Shown: positions 28,906 to 38,288 of the stretch, in pieces | Position numbering within the stretch: position 1 is the stretch's first letter | How the letters are laid out: the number at the start of each line of letters is the position of its first letter | Assembly (NCBI RefSeq): GCF_003201975.1 | Contig: NZ_QJJQ01000022.1 | Location: 1-64,000, forward strand | Direction: 5' to 3' | Length of the DNA: 64,000 nucleotides | Source: Pseudogracilibacillus auburnensis | Lineage (GTDB): Bacteria > Bacillota > Bacilli > Bacillales > Amphibacillaceae | Notes under the pieces: model-generated | The model's input: the letters and a program-made list of their open reading frames with translations, nothing else | Told to the model about the DNA's origin: nothing | Database searches by the model: none | Translations under genes and position numbers: made by a program

Positions 28906-28928
28906 AATATTCGTTCTAAACGAATATT
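28906..28928. promoter_or_regulatory. Palindromic operator candidate upstream of sodC
   Basis: Two perfect 10-base arms (AATATTCGTT and AACGAATATT) flank a three-base spacer. It lies 47-69 bases upstream of the sodC ATG and overlaps the -35 area of a putative promoter whose -10 box is TATACT (minus strand, about 28893-28898). The arms do not match Fur, PerR, Zur or MntR consensus boxes, so the regulator is unknown. Confidence 0.6.
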
Positions 28929-28997
28929 AAAAAACTCCCTAGTATTGCATGTACCGTGACTTACTGCAACGGTACATTCCTAAGGAGTCCTTTTTAT
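28929..28997. terminator. Terminator hairpin downstream of the 66-aa membrane protein
   Basis: An outer AAACTCC/GGAGT stem and an inner GTACCG/CGGTAC stem flanked by A and T tracts can stop transcription of the minus-strand gene at 28994 before sodC. Confidence 0.7.
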
Positions 28998-29194
28998 TTA
29001 TTTACTTTCTCATCATGATCTATTTTATATTTATTGATATCATATTGTTCATCGAACATTTTTTCATCTTTTTTTGATTTTTTATAAAATAAGTACATCG
29101 TTGCCAGTGCCCCAATCATGAAAATGACGAGCGTAATAAAGGCCGGGATATACTCTGATTTATCTTCTGGGAAATATAAAAATTCCATAAACAT
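28994..29194 (-). CDS. Small single-pass membrane protein
   Basis: The 66-aa product has one membrane segment (residues about 16-38, IPAFITLVIFMIGALATMYLF) and a charged cytoplasmic tail of Lys, Asp and Tyr. ATG 29194 with GAAGGAAG upstream is preferred over a GTG at 29203. No function is recognised. Confidence 0.7.
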   Translation of the reverse strand: MFMEFLYFPEDKSEYIPAFITLVIFMIGALATMYLFYKKSKKDEKMFDEQYDINKYKIDHDEKVNK

Positions 29195-29327
29195 CCTAAT
29201 CACTTCCTTCTTCTAGTCTATTATAGCAAAATTCTTCTCATACATTAATCAAACGCTGCATTATTCGCAAATTTGTTATATTTTTGCCACAATATTAGTT
29301 TTATCAAGTGAATAATATCATTAAAGA

Positions 29328-29490
29328 GGATGTTCAAAAAAAAGTCCAACAAAAATGACACATCGAATTTCTGCGTTGGCTTGCTTTTCCGGTACTCACG
29401 TATGTAAAAGCATACGCGAGTTTCTTAGGAGCTACGCCGCTTTGAACTTCTCAGGTCTTCTTTTATCGATCTTTTTGAACACGCACTTAA
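29328..29490. repeat. Interspersed element with gttcaaaaa ends
   Basis: About 160 bases begin with gatgttcaaaaaaaagtcc and end with ctttttgaaca, giving imperfect terminal inverted repeats. Inside are acgtatg/catacg hairpin arms and an aggagctacgccgctt block, with a higher GC content than the flanks. A lone end of the same element is at 3270-3290. The size and inverted ends are like a miniature transposable element, though no target duplication is evident by eye. Confidence 0.65.
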
Positions 29491-29735
29491 AATATGAAAT
29501 ATAGATTTTAGATAAAACCAAATAATATTTTTCCATTTGTTAGCCCTTTTTATCAAGTAAATTTGCAGATAATGCTAGCATGTACTTTTTTCATGTTACA
29601 TTATCCATTCTACTCGGTACTATCATCTTGATCTTCTCTCTATACTTCTAAAATTTACCCAAAAATAACATTACATTAGTATCCTGCTTACTTTAGTTCG
29701 TTATGATTAAAATAATAAGTTTATAAAAGGAGAAA

Positions 29736-30391
29736 ATGTTTATGACAAGAGTAGTCTTATTTAGTTCTGTTCGTAGTTTTTGGTGTGATCGTGTTTTTAA
29801 CGTCGATGGATTATAATCAGTATCAAGCAGAAATTGTTTTGCTTAAAAATGAAATCAATACTCTTTCCGAAGAAATATGATTCAACCTCGTCAAATGCCG
29901 AGCAGTCAAAAAACATTATCGAACAAAAGGAAACAAAAATCAAAGAGCTAGAAGATAAGGGTAAGCGAATCACCCTAGAAAAGTATCTTTCATTTCTCAA
30001 AAATGACCCTGTAGGACAGCAGTTAGGTATGTATTTTATTCTTTTTTCCAGTATCCCTATTGTCCTTTTTCTTCTTGGAACGTTTCGATCCAAGAAAAAA
30101 AGGAGAAACATCAGACGCGCATTTAAAAATGGTGGTGGTAAATATAAGGCAGCAATTACCTCTTTGACTGGCACAGCCTTTGAAATGAATGATAATCCAC
30201 AATACCGTATTACGATCGGGTTTGTCTATAAAGGGACCTATATTAAAAAAACAGTAAAAAAAGTTTTCTACTGGTTTTCGGCCCCATATGTTGGACAATC
30301 GATTGAAATTGTCTATGACCCATTACGAAAAAAAATATACCTTATTGATGATCTAGATGAAGAGGAATTGAAAACTATATTTAAAAATTGA
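29736..30391 (+). pseudogene. DUF3592-like membrane protein, two frameshifts
   Basis: A start ATG with AAAAGGAG upstream begins a frame that shifts after a few codons into VVFGVIVFLTSMDY (first membrane segment), and again near 29878 into the long frame that carries a coiled-coil region (EQSKNIIEQKETKIKELED), a second membrane segment (YFILFSSIPIVLFLLGTF) and a C-terminal beta domain ending VGQSIEIVYDP. This architecture fits DUF3592-type proteins. Two one-base changes would restore about 216 aa. The 3' frame remains open and uninterrupted, so the damage is recent or due to sequencing. Confidence 0.65.
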
Positions 30392-30634
30392 AAGATCCTT
30401 GATAGTCCGTGAATTTGTTCTACTAAAAGACGCCTTTTTAACTGATCACCTAGTACTAAATCGTTCACCAAATAGGTTTCTCTTTCCAATCAAACCTCTA
30501 AGTCCCTCTCCTTTATTTTTCCCTTCCTTTTTTTATTTTTTCTCATGTGATAGGATAAGTTTCGTAAACCATTAGACAGGTGGTTATATTTTTGCCACAA
30601 TAGAGATAAGAACATTTATTGGGAGGTAAAACAG

Positions 30635-31027
30635 GTGCAACAAATAAATGTTGGTGATATGGTAAAAACAAGTTATAATTCTGGTACATATATTGGAGAA
30701 GTACTGGAAGATAAACGAAATTTTCTACTTGTCAAAGTACTTGCAGTCGTTGTTCATCCGACACAGGGTGATTTACATAGCCGTGGCCAAGTAGAAGGAG
30801 TAGCTTTTCATGAACGAAAGGCACTAGCATTTGAAGAAAAAATGAATGCAAGAAAAAGAGATACACAAATTTATGATGGGGACATCCCGCCGTATAAAGA
30901 TTCGTTACGGAAAGCTGTGGAAACAATAAAAGTACAATTACAACAAGAAGATACAGCCTTTAATACTTTATCGCTATCAAGAATTGCTGATTTAGAGAAA
31001 CATTATTATCATAAAATATATAATTAA
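30635..31027 (+). CDS. kapB: Kinase-associated protein B
   Basis: In B. subtilis KapB is needed for KinB-dependent activation of the sporulation phosphorelay. The 130-aa product matches it across its length: VGDMVKTSYNSGTYIGEV at the N-terminus, VKVLAVVVHPTQGDLH near 41-56, FHERKALA near 68-75 and DGDIPPYKDSL near 91-101. No lipoprotein signal is visible despite the historic name. It starts with GTG after GGGAGG, and deoD follows after 18 bases. Confidence 0.9.
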   Translation: MQQINVGDMVKTSYNSGTYIGEVLEDKRNFLLVKVLAVVVHPTQGDLHSRGQVEGVAFHERKALAFEEKMNARKRDTQIYDGDIPPYKDSLRKAVETIKVQLQQEDTAFNTLSLSRIADLEKHYYHKIYN

Positions 31028-31045
31028 AAAAGGAGCGAGGATGTT

Positions 31046-31753
31046 ATGAGTATTCATATTGGTGCACAAAAAGGTGATATTGCTGAAACAATTCTATTAC
31101 CAGGTGATCCATTACGGGCAAAATTTATCGCAGAAACGTATTTTGAAGACGTTGTTCAATATAATGAAGTAAGGGGAATGTATGGGTACACAGGTACATA
31201 TAAAGGTGAACGTATTTCTGTACAAGGTTCTGGTATGGGTGTTCCTTCCATCTCTATTTACGTCAATGAATTAATTAATGAATATGATGTACAAACATTA
31301 ATTCGTGTTGGAACTGCCGGTGCGATGAAAGAAGATGTAAAAGTTCGTGACATTATTTTAGCACAAGGGGCAACGACAGATTCACAAGTAAACAGACTTG
31401 TTTTTGGTGGCATCGATTATGCACCTTTAGCTGATTTTAATTTATTAAAAAATGCGCACGATATTGCAATTGAAAAAGGCTTACCTACCCATGTTGGCAA
31501 TGTATTTACAAGTGATGTTTTTTACCGTGATAATGGCGAAGAAGTTAACCGTTTATTAGCTAACTATAATGTTTTAGCGGTAGAAATGGAAACAACGGCA
31601 TTATATACACTTGCCGCTAAATATAATCGAAAAGCTTTATCCATTTTAACTGCATCAGATCACGTCATCACTGGAGAAATTACAACTTCGGAAGAGAGAC
31701 AAACATCATTTAATGCGATGATGGAACTCGCACTAGAAACAGCTTTAAAATAA
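31046..31753 (+). CDS. deoD: Purine nucleoside phosphorylase, DeoD type
   Basis: Phosphorolysis of purine (deoxy)ribonucleosides to base and pentose-1-phosphate; works as a hexamer. The 235-aa product has the family's length. Visible are [11 protein letters not shown] near residue 20, GSGMGVPS near 61-68, RVGTAGAM near 86-93 and the nucleoside-binding [12 protein letters not shown] near 178-189, with the catalytic Asp in [22 protein letters not shown] precedes the ATG. Probably cotranscribed with kapB. Confidence 0.96.
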   Translation: MSIHIGAQKGDIAETILLPGDPLRAKFIAETYFEDVVQYNEVRGMYGYTGTYKGERISVQGSGMGVPSISIYVNELINEYDVQTLIRVGTAGAMKEDVKVRDIILAQGATTDSQVNRLVFGGIDYAPLADFNLLKNAHDIAIEKGLPTHVGNVFTSDVFYRDNGEEVNRLLANYNVLAVEMETTALYTLAAKYNRKALSILTASDHVITGEITTSEERQTSFNAMMELALETALK

Positions 31754-31879
31754 TTGCGTCACTAGAAAATAGGATGACAAGGCATTTTACTCCTATGATA
31801 ATCCAAAATCCCATAATCATTTGTTTAGACAAGTAAAGAAGTGGTATACTTTAAACACCGTCCTGAGAGGGTGAGTCAA

Positions 31880-32359
31880 TTGGTCAATATCGTAACAAAT
31901 TTCCCATTAATTTCAGCATTAGCTGCCATTATTATTGCGCAAGTCATTAAAGTACCGATTCATCTTATTGCTACAAGAGAATTTGCACCAGGTCTTGTTT
32001 TTGGAACTGGTAGTATGCCTAGTAGTCATTCAGCTGCTGTATGTGCGCTTACAACAGCAGTAGGAATAAGTAATGGAGTTTCTTCCGTTCCTTTTGCTAT
32101 TGCATTTGTGTTTAGTATTATTACCATGTTCGATGCTTCGGGAATAAGACGGGAGGCTGGCGAGCATGCGGTTGTTTTAAATATGCTCGTAAAAGATTTT
32201 CAAACATTTCGGGCCGAAGCTTCTGATTGGCATAATAAAGGTGAATACGAAAAAAGGGCCGAACTTAAAACATTGTTAGGCCATAAACCAATTGAAGTGT
32301 TTGTTGGTGCTTTAACAGGTATTGCAATTGCATTTTTAGTGTATCCTTTATATCAATGA
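31880..32359 (+). CDS. yuiD: Divergent PAP2-family membrane protein YuiD
   Basis: Membrane protein of 159 aa resembling the acid phosphatase/vanadium haloperoxidase fold (DUF212). The phosphatase-type motif is GSMPSSHSAAV near residues 43-53, followed by DASGIRREAGEHA near 84-96. Four or so hydrophobic segments. The TTG at 31880 follows GAGAGGGTGAG and matches the start of B. subtilis YuiD; the open frame upstream lacks conservation. In B. subtilis yuiD is next to yuiC; here the recombinase remnant and ribosomal protection gene (about 3.4 kb) lie between them. Confidence 0.9.
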   Translation: MVNIVTNFPLISALAAIIIAQVIKVPIHLIATREFAPGLVFGTGSMPSSHSAAVCALTTAVGISNGVSSVPFAIAFVFSIITMFDASGIRREAGEHAVVLNMLVKDFQTFRAEASDWHNKGEYEKRAELKTLLGHKPIEVFVGALTGIAIAFLVYPLYQ

Positions 32360-32420
32360 ATAAATCGGGCACAATGCCCCTATGGATTAAGAAAACATTT
32401 GTGCGAAAGTTGGCGTCGTA

Positions 32421-33000
32421 TTAAATCACGCCAACTTTACTGTTTTTATCTTCTTTCTTCGTTTGATTGATGGCTTTATTAAAATCAAACGCACCAATAA
32501 AATGATAGACGATTGTAATTTCTTGTGTCTTTGTTTTTCGATCTTTTGCTGACACCAAGATTTTGTCAATAAATTCCCTTACAATCGTTGAATCCAACTT
32601 TTCCAGTTTCGTATATTTTCTTGCCATATTGACAAACTTACGGACATTCATTTTCTTTTTCTCTTGTCCATCTAACTCTTTTTGCAATTTGTCAAAGGTG
32701 ACTTTTCATTCTTCCTGTTCTTTCTCATACTCACTGGATAACTGAATAAACCGTTTATCACTCAGTTTTCCCGAAATATTATCCTCATATAGATGTTTGA
32801 AGATCACATCTAGTTCAGCGATACGTTTTTCCGTTTGTAATAGTGTATTCTGTATCTTGGTTAATTCGTTTTCCTTTTCCGACATACGTACTTGAGATAC
32901 TACTTGCACAAAATCATCTTTATAAACTGATACATATTGAAGGGCCTCTCTTAAAATTGGTTAATACAAGCTCCTCTAAAACGACGGTACGAATGAATAC
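32421..33000 (-). pseudogene. C-terminal remnant of a large serine recombinase (DUF4368)
   Basis: Minus-strand reading gives LEELVLTNFKR, then after a one-base shift EALQYVSVYKDDF and a coiled coil (ENELTKIQNTLLQTEKRIAE). An in-frame TGA at 32706-32708 follows, and the same frame continues with a DUF4368 tail (KLEKLDSTIVREFIDKILV, then TKTQEITIVYHFIGAFDF). This is the C-terminus of TndX/Tn4451-type integrases. The catalytic N-terminal domain is missing: upstream of 33000 no resolvase motif can be read. It is a dead relic of a conjugative transposon or integrative element. Confidence 0.85.
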
Positions 33001-33604
33001 TATGCGTTTGTCCATATAAGAAACGTTTTTTTCGGTACGTAGAAGTCTTGCCCTTTCTTAAAACCACTTGTTCATAGTACCGTCAAAACGACTAGAGCTA
33101 TCGTTCAAGGTTCACTGTATTTAGCGATAGCTTGTTACGTTTCATTGGTGTTTGGTCACCACACTACCAGCCAATGTCACGAACTCATAAGTGGAAAATG
33201 TATTCTTTATCTGTACCAGCAAAATAATTAGATGAAAACTTTAGGATCCAGTGAAGGTAGAAGAAAATTTTGTTCTTTTATCTCCTTTCACACTAAGTCC
33301 CGACACGAAAGGACTGTCAGTGGTATGTTTGATAAAAAAACTTTTTTTATATGTTCATGTAGAAGCTATCTATTTTCCCGCTTCACTATTACTACAATTG
33401 GGAGTGTATATTTTGTTAAAAAAGAATCGTCTATAGCTTTCTTGGAAAACATCATACGCACAGCAAATTTACGATAAAATTTCATTTCTCCTCCATACGC
33501 CATGAGGTTGACAGATGTTGAAAAATTCGTTACAGTTGCTTTATCAATGAAAAGCGAGTGATCAGTATGCGGCGAGGTATTTCTTTATAAGTAAACTAAA
33601 AAAC

Positions 33605-33731
33605 ATGATTCTTATGTTTATTTGGTGTGCTTTGATAGAAATACTCTTGGACTCTATGATGAAGGACTGATCAAAGACTTCTATGGTATGGCAAGAGTGT
33701 TTTTTAGCAAACCCATAGAAGTCTCTTTTTT
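33605..33731 (+). promoter_or_regulatory. Leader peptide and attenuator of the ribosomal protection gene
   Basis: A 21-codon leader ORF (33605-33670, MILMFIWCALIE and on) is followed by a terminator: AGACTTCTATGG at 33675-33686 pairs perfectly with CCATAGAAGTCT at 33713-33724, then CTTTTTT. The gene's ATG comes next at 33732. Inside the terminator loop, CAAGAGT can pair instead with ACTCTTG in the leader ORF, giving an antiterminator. This is the architecture of tet(M)-type transcription attenuation, where ribosome stalling or tRNA supply decides read-through. Function is inferred. Confidence 0.8.
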
Positions 33732-35609
33732 ATGAAAAAAATTATTAATGTTGGAATTGTCGCCCATGTTGATGCCGGAAAAACATCGTTGACCGAATCG
33801 ATATATAGTCTGGCACATCCAGATTATCAAAAAGGAAGTATAAAAAAGGAAAATACACTAACTGATACATTAAATATAGAAAAAGAACGCGGGATTACCA
33901 TTAAGACCAGTTCTATTTCCATAGAATGGAAAGGTACAAAAATCAATATCTTAGATATGCCGGGTCATATTGAATTTTTCGGAGAGGTCATTCGTTCTTT
34001 ATCCGTTGTCGATATTGCTATTCTTTTGGTATCGAGTAATGATATTTTACAGCCTCAAACAAGGCGGATATTTGATGTATTATTTGAAGCTGGTATTCCA
34101 GTAATTATTTTTGTGAATAAAATAGACTTATTAACAGCAAATGCTAAAAAGTTAATTGAAGAGATGTATGAAAAGCTGTCTGATCAGCTTGTAGAAATGG
34201 AAAAAATAGAAGAAACAGAAATGAGAGAGAAAGTAATTGAGAATAGTAATCATTTGTTGGAGCAATACCTTAATAATCATAAAATAGAAACGAAGATGAT
34301 AGCAGAAGAGTTGAGGCATCGATTTCTTGCTCATAGCATGTATCCTGTTTTTAAAGGATCTGCCATTAACAATTTGGGTGTAAAAGAGTTACTTGACTTT
34401 ATCTGTGAGACGGCTAATGTCATGCATGAAGTAAGTGATGTACAGTCTGCCATTGTTTATAAAGTGGAATTTATTAACGAGCGAAAACAGACTTACCTGA
34501 ATTTGCTTTCTGGAAAGCTATCTAGAGGAGAGCATGTAAAAATCAACGCAGAGACGAAATTAAAAATTAGTAACTTGTTGTGTTTAAAAGACAATCAATT
34601 TGTAGAGGCAACGAAGATAAATAGTGGAGACATTTTTATGTTACCCGATGTAGAAGACCTTAAAATTGGAGATTTTATAAATACATTGAAAGAAAAAACT
34701 ATTCCAATCCAGTTGCCAACTTTAAAAACAACTTTTCATATTGGGGAACACGAACGTTTTATTTTATTAAAACTGTTAAGAAACCTTTATTTAGAAGATC
34801 CGTTGTTAAATTTGCAAATTGATGCAACGACAAATGAGATTAGCATGATGACTTATGGCAAGGTACAACAAGAATTCCTTGAAGACACCTTAAGACAAAT
34901 GTATCCGTTTGAGACATTGTCTTTATCCTTACCACAAGTATTATATAAGGAAAAGGTGAAAAAAACGGGATGGGGACGAATTGAAATAGAGGAGTCTATT
35001 AATCCATATTGGGCGGAAATCATGCTGAAAGTGGAGGGTAATGAAGGCTTAGGTATACGGTATAAAAGTTTAGTAACCACAGGTTATCTAAGACAATCTT
35101 TTCAGCGGGCAATTGAACAAGGGATTAATCAAGAAGTAAAAAAAGGATTATACGGCCTAGCTTTAATTGATATAGATATTACATTGGAAGATGCTTTATT
35201 TTATAGTCCTGTAAGTACACCATCTGACTTTCGAAAATTAGCTCCTTATGTTCTCTATAAAGCTCTACTGCAAGCAGGGACCACCATAGTGGAACCAAAT
35301 ATTTCATTTGAATTGTTTGTTCCAACAGGACTTTTAGGAAAAGCAGTTAGTGTAATTGGACGGGAAAATGCCGAGATTCAAGATATTAAAGAATTAAAAG
35401 ATGAATCAGTTATTAAAGGAGATATAAATCAATCCAAATTTTTAAAATTAGAAAGTCTTATGGATGAATTATTTAGCGGGGAAGGATATTTAAAATATCA
35501 AATAAGCAAATATAGACCAACGATAGAAAAATCCTTATATCAACAGGATGAAGTAGACCAAATAAAAGCCATGCTGTTAAAAGAGAAAAATAAAGAGAAT
35601 GAATTTTAA
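33732..35609 (+). CDS. Tetracycline-resistance-type ribosomal protection protein
   Basis: EF-G-like GTPase of 625 aa that is expected to dislodge tetracycline from the ribosome. G1 is AHVDAGKTS (residues 11-19), G2 RGITI, G3 DMPGH (75-79, with Met where most have Thr) and G4 NKID (129-132). The domain IV loop YSPVSTPSDFRKLAP begins at Tyr491 and is the hallmark that separates ribosomal protection proteins from EF-G. The sequence is clearly divergent from Tet(M), so a new class or a different inducer is possible. No ribosome binding site lies between the terminator and ATG. It sits beside a recombinase relic, implying transfer. Confidence 0.9.
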   Translation: MKKIINVGIVAHVDAGKTSLTESIYSLAHPDYQKGSIKKENTLTDTLNIEKERGITIKTSSISIEWKGTKINILDMPGHIEFFGEVIRSLSVVDIAILLVSSNDILQPQTRRIFDVLFEAGIPVIIFVNKIDLLTANAKKLIEEMYEKLSDQLVEMEKIEETEMREKVIENSNHLLEQYLNNHKIETKMIAEELRHRFLAHSMYPVFKGSAINNLGVKELLDFICETANVMHEVSDVQSAIVYKVEFINERKQTYLNLLSGKLSRGEHVKINAETKLKISNLLCLKDNQFVEATKINSGDIFMLPDVEDLKIGDFINTLKEKTIPIQLPTLKTTFHIGEHERFILLKLLRNLYLEDPLLNLQIDATTNEISMMTYGKVQQEFLEDTLRQMYPFETLSLSLPQVLYKEKVKKTGWGRIEIEESINPYWAEIMLKVEGNEGLGIRYKSLVTTGYLRQSFQRAIEQGINQEVKKGLYGLALIDIDITLEDALFYSPVSTPSDFRKLAPYVLYKALLQAGTTIVEPNISFELFVPTGLLGKAVSVIGRENAEIQDIKELKDESVIKGDINQSKFLKLESLMDELFSGEGYLKYQISKYRPTIEKSLYQQDEVDQIKAMLLKEKNKENEF

Positions 35610-35638
35610 GCATTTAATGTACAATCTTAAGAGAAGAA

Positions 35639-35757
35639 TGTTCAGCGCAAAGGCAACAGAATTCAGCGAGAATTAGATTTATTCAGCGCGAAAGCAGTAA
35701 AATAGAGCGCGAATGAGAATGATTCAGCGAAAAAGCAATAAATTCAGCCAACAGGCT
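35639..35757. repeat. 20/21-bp tandem repeat with attcagcg core
   Basis: Copies of attcagcg (or a one- or two-base variant) start at 35640, 35661, 35681, 35702, 35722 and 35742, separated by A-rich spacers such as cgaaagcaataaa. Non-coding, at the 3' end of the ribosomal protection gene. Confidence 0.75.
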
Positions 35758-35760
35758 CAA

Positions 35761-35788
35761 AAAAAGACCTAGCTCACTAGGTCTTTTT
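35761..35788. terminator. Bidirectional terminator before yuiC
   Basis: AAAAAGACCTAG and CTAGGTCTTTTT pair perfectly around a four-base loop. It serves yuiC on the minus strand and probably the ribosomal protection gene on the plus strand. Confidence 0.9.
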
Positions 35789-35798
35789 ACTTCACATA

Positions 35799-36473
35799 TT
35801 AAGATTCTCTAAATTGATCTCTAAATACTTGTAAGGTTTCATTTTCATTCAATACTTCAATTTCTTTTTCTGTAATTTTGCCGTCCCCTTTTTGAACGAC
35901 AAAAACTTCAACCTCTTTTTTTCCCCATTGATTATAAACTTCTTCTACTGTGTCAAAGTATAAATCAATTTTATTGCCTTTAATCGCTCCACCAATATCT
36001 GTTACAACACCATAGCCGTAGTTTGGGATGTATAATATTGTTCCAAGTGGAAACACGTCTAAGTCTGCTGCAATGGTTGAATATAGATCCCTTTTTACTT
36101 TCACACCCGAGTAAGTGATTCCATATTCAGGATGATCTGGAGTTTTTCCTGTTGATTCAACACCTGCTGTATATCCTGTTGCCATTACTTTTGTACTTGG
36201 ATATTGATTAAAATCAATTGCCTCTTCTAATGTTCTAGGTTCTGCAATTTGCTCACTTGAGATATACTTTTTTTGTTCTATTAATTTATTGAATTCTTTC
36301 TCTGGTAAATACGTTTGCTTTTCTGTTGTCGTGTTTTTCGTACTTACTTCTGCTGCTAAACTTTCCGTTATATCAAATATACTTACATTTGATAAGGTAC
36401 TTAAAGTTGTATAAACAGCTCCTAGAAACAAAAAGGCCATCATCGTTTTATACGATAATTTTCGAATAGACAT
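35799..36473 (-). CDS. yuiC: 3D-domain protein YuiC (lytic transglycosylase-like)
   Basis: Secreted or anchored 224-aa protein. After a hydrophobic N-terminus ([17 protein letters not shown]) comes a linker and then the 3D domain: [58 protein letters not shown]. The three conserved Asp (AADLD, TDIGG, IDLYF) are present. B. subtilis YuiC is described as a stationary-phase survival (Sps) muralytic enzyme. ATG 36473 follows AAAGAGGTG and is preferred to 36482. Confidence 0.92.
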   Translation of the reverse strand: MSIRKLSYKTMMAFLFLGAVYTTLSTLSNVSIFDITESLAAEVSTKNTTTEKQTYLPEKEFNKLIEQKKYISSEQIAEPRTLEEAIDFNQYPSTKVMATGYTAGVESTGKTPDHPEYGITYSGVKVKRDLYSTIAADLDVFPLGTILYIPNYGYGVVTDIGGAIKGNKIDLYFDTVEEVYNQWGKKEVEVFVVQKGDGKITEKEIEVLNENETLQVFRDQFRES

Positions 36474-36599
36474 AGATAACACCTCTTTTTAAGTACGAGT
36501 TCAAAAGGAGAATAAAGATACACCTTTATAAACTCTCTTTAGGATGTCATCTTTTCCAATAATGGAGTAATATATTCATTTTTTACTAAATTTTTGGGA

Positions 36600-36911
36600 T
36601 TAAAACATTTGATAGCCACTTTTTCGTAAAAATTTAATGACAAATCCAGACACAATTGTACCAACTAAACCAGAAGATAATATAATAATATCAACTGGAG
36701 CAAGTGAAGTCATTTTTGTAAAAGTACTAGAAAAAGCCTCACCCGTATTGGTAAAATATTCGCTAAATGAACTATCACCAACTATTAATGAAATAACAAA
36801 TGGATATAAAATAGCCATAAGCCATGTTCGTCTAAGTAACATATTTAAAATAAATGCGATTCCAAAGAAAATAACAAAATATAACAACACCGATACAATA
36901 AGTTGAATCAA
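36600..36911 (-). CDS. yuiB: Membrane protein YuiB
   Basis: Small integral membrane protein of about 103 aa with three hydrophobic segments, ending in FLRKSGYQMF as in B. subtilis YuiB. Function is not known. The TTG at 36911 has GGAAGGGG eight bases upstream and matches the YuiB start; an in-frame ATG at 36929 has no ribosome binding site. It lies 127 bases upstream of yuiC on the same strand. Confidence 0.88.
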   Translation of the reverse strand: MIQLIVSVLLYFVIFFGIAFILNMLLRRTWLMAILYPFVISLIVGDSSFSEYFTNTGEAFSSTFTKMTSLAPVDIIILSSGLVGTIVSGFVIKFLRKSGYQMF

Positions 36912-37170
36912 AACAATGTCCCCTTCCATACCATTTATATAAAACATGCCATCACTTAAGTTCGATCATTTCTTAATCCTCATATTATTTTATAGTTTGA
37001 ACATGAAAAATGCAAAGACAAGCGCCTTCTTTCCCTTTTCGATACGTTAACTATGAATAATGTAGCACATTTTTATTTTGTTCCACACCTTTTTCCTTCA
37101 TTGAAGTCACATTTGTTTATGAAAAAAAGAAAATGGTGTAAAATGGTCGATATAGTGTGGAGGGAAAACG

Positions 37171-38157
37171 ATGACAGAAAAAATATATGATATAACAATA
37201 ATCGGTGCAGGACCAGCTGGTCTATTTACAGCATTTTATGGAGGAATGAGGCAAGCTAGCGTAAAATTAATCGAAAGTTTGCCACATACTGGAGGGCAGC
37301 TAACTGCTTTATATCCTGAAAAATATATTTACGATGTAGCTGGATTTCCAAAAATTCGTGCCCAAGAGTTAGTAAATAATTTAGAAAAACAGTTAGATAT
37401 TTTTGATTCAACTATTTGTTTAGGGGAAACGATCGAAACGGTTGAAAAATTAGCCGATGGAACATTTAAGTTAACAGCACAAAATAAAGAAGTCCACTAT
37501 TCAAAGGTCATTATTATAACAGCAGGTAACGGTGCATTTGAGCCGCGTCGTTTAAATATAAATAATTGTGAGAAATTTGAGGATACGAATTTACATTATT
37601 ATGTCAAGGATATGAGTCAATATAAAGATCAACATGTCGTTATTTTAGGTGGAGGAGATTCTGCCGTTGATTGGGCGCTGATGCTTGAACCAATTGCAAA
37701 AAAAGTAACCCTCGTTCACCGTCGCGATGAATTTAGAGCACATGAACATAGTATCGAACAATTAAAACAATCATCCGTGAACATTTTAACTCCTTACGTC
37801 CCGACAGATATTGAAGGGGACGATCAAATTGAACGTCTCGTCCTACAAGAAACGAGAGGCGAAAACATCATGAAAATCGATGTCGATGCTGTTATTTGTA
37901 ATTATGGATTCATCTCAAGACTAGGTCCAATTGCAAATTGGGGTCTAGAAATTGAACGTAACAGTATTGTCGTAAATTCAAAAATGGAAACCACTATTCC
38001 TGGAATTTATGCAGTAGGTGACATTAATACATTTGATGGGAAGGTTAAATTAATTGCCACCGGATTTGGTGAAGGTCCTACAGCCGTAAATAACGCTATG
38101 CAGTTTATTGATCCTAAGGCAAGAATTCAACCACGCCACTCAACGAGTATGTTTTAA
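37171..38157 (+). CDS. yumC: Ferredoxin/flavodoxin-NADP+ reductase
   Basis: Thioredoxin-reductase-like flavoprotein of 328 aa that passes electrons from NADPH to ferredoxin or flavodoxin. FAD motif [14 protein letters not shown] near residues 10-23, [17 protein letters not shown] near 42-58, NADPH motif [15 protein letters not shown] near 152-166 and HRRDEFRAH near 178-186, and the FAD-contacting [15 protein letters not shown] near the end. It lacks the CxxC of thioredoxin reductases. GGAGGG precedes the ATG. It is monocistronic with its own terminator, and lies beside yuiB as in B. subtilis. Confidence 0.95.
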   Translation: MTEKIYDITIIGAGPAGLFTAFYGGMRQASVKLIESLPHTGGQLTALYPEKYIYDVAGFPKIRAQELVNNLEKQLDIFDSTICLGETIETVEKLADGTFKLTAQNKEVHYSKVIIITAGNGAFEPRRLNINNCEKFEDTNLHYYVKDMSQYKDQHVVILGGGDSAVDWALMLEPIAKKVTLVHRRDEFRAHEHSIEQLKQSSVNILTPYVPTDIEGDDQIERLVLQETRGENIMKIDVDAVICNYGFISRLGPIANWGLEIERNSIVVNSKMETTIPGIYAVGDINTFDGKVKLIATGFGEGPTAVNNAMQFIDPKARIQPRHSTSMF

Positions 38158-38202
38158 GTATCGCAAAAGGGTTTTCAGATGATAGATACCTCTTTTTACA
38201 AA

Positions 38203-38248
38203 AAAACAACTTTTTAACCTATGTTATACGTTAAAAAGTTGTTTTTAT
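38203..38248 (+). terminator. Terminator after yumC
   Basis: AAAACAACTTTTTAAC and its complement form a 16-base stem with an 11-base loop, with T residues following. Confidence 0.88.
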
Positions 38249-38288
38249 TTATTACCTTAGTAATCTTTATCATGCGTATCAATACCCG

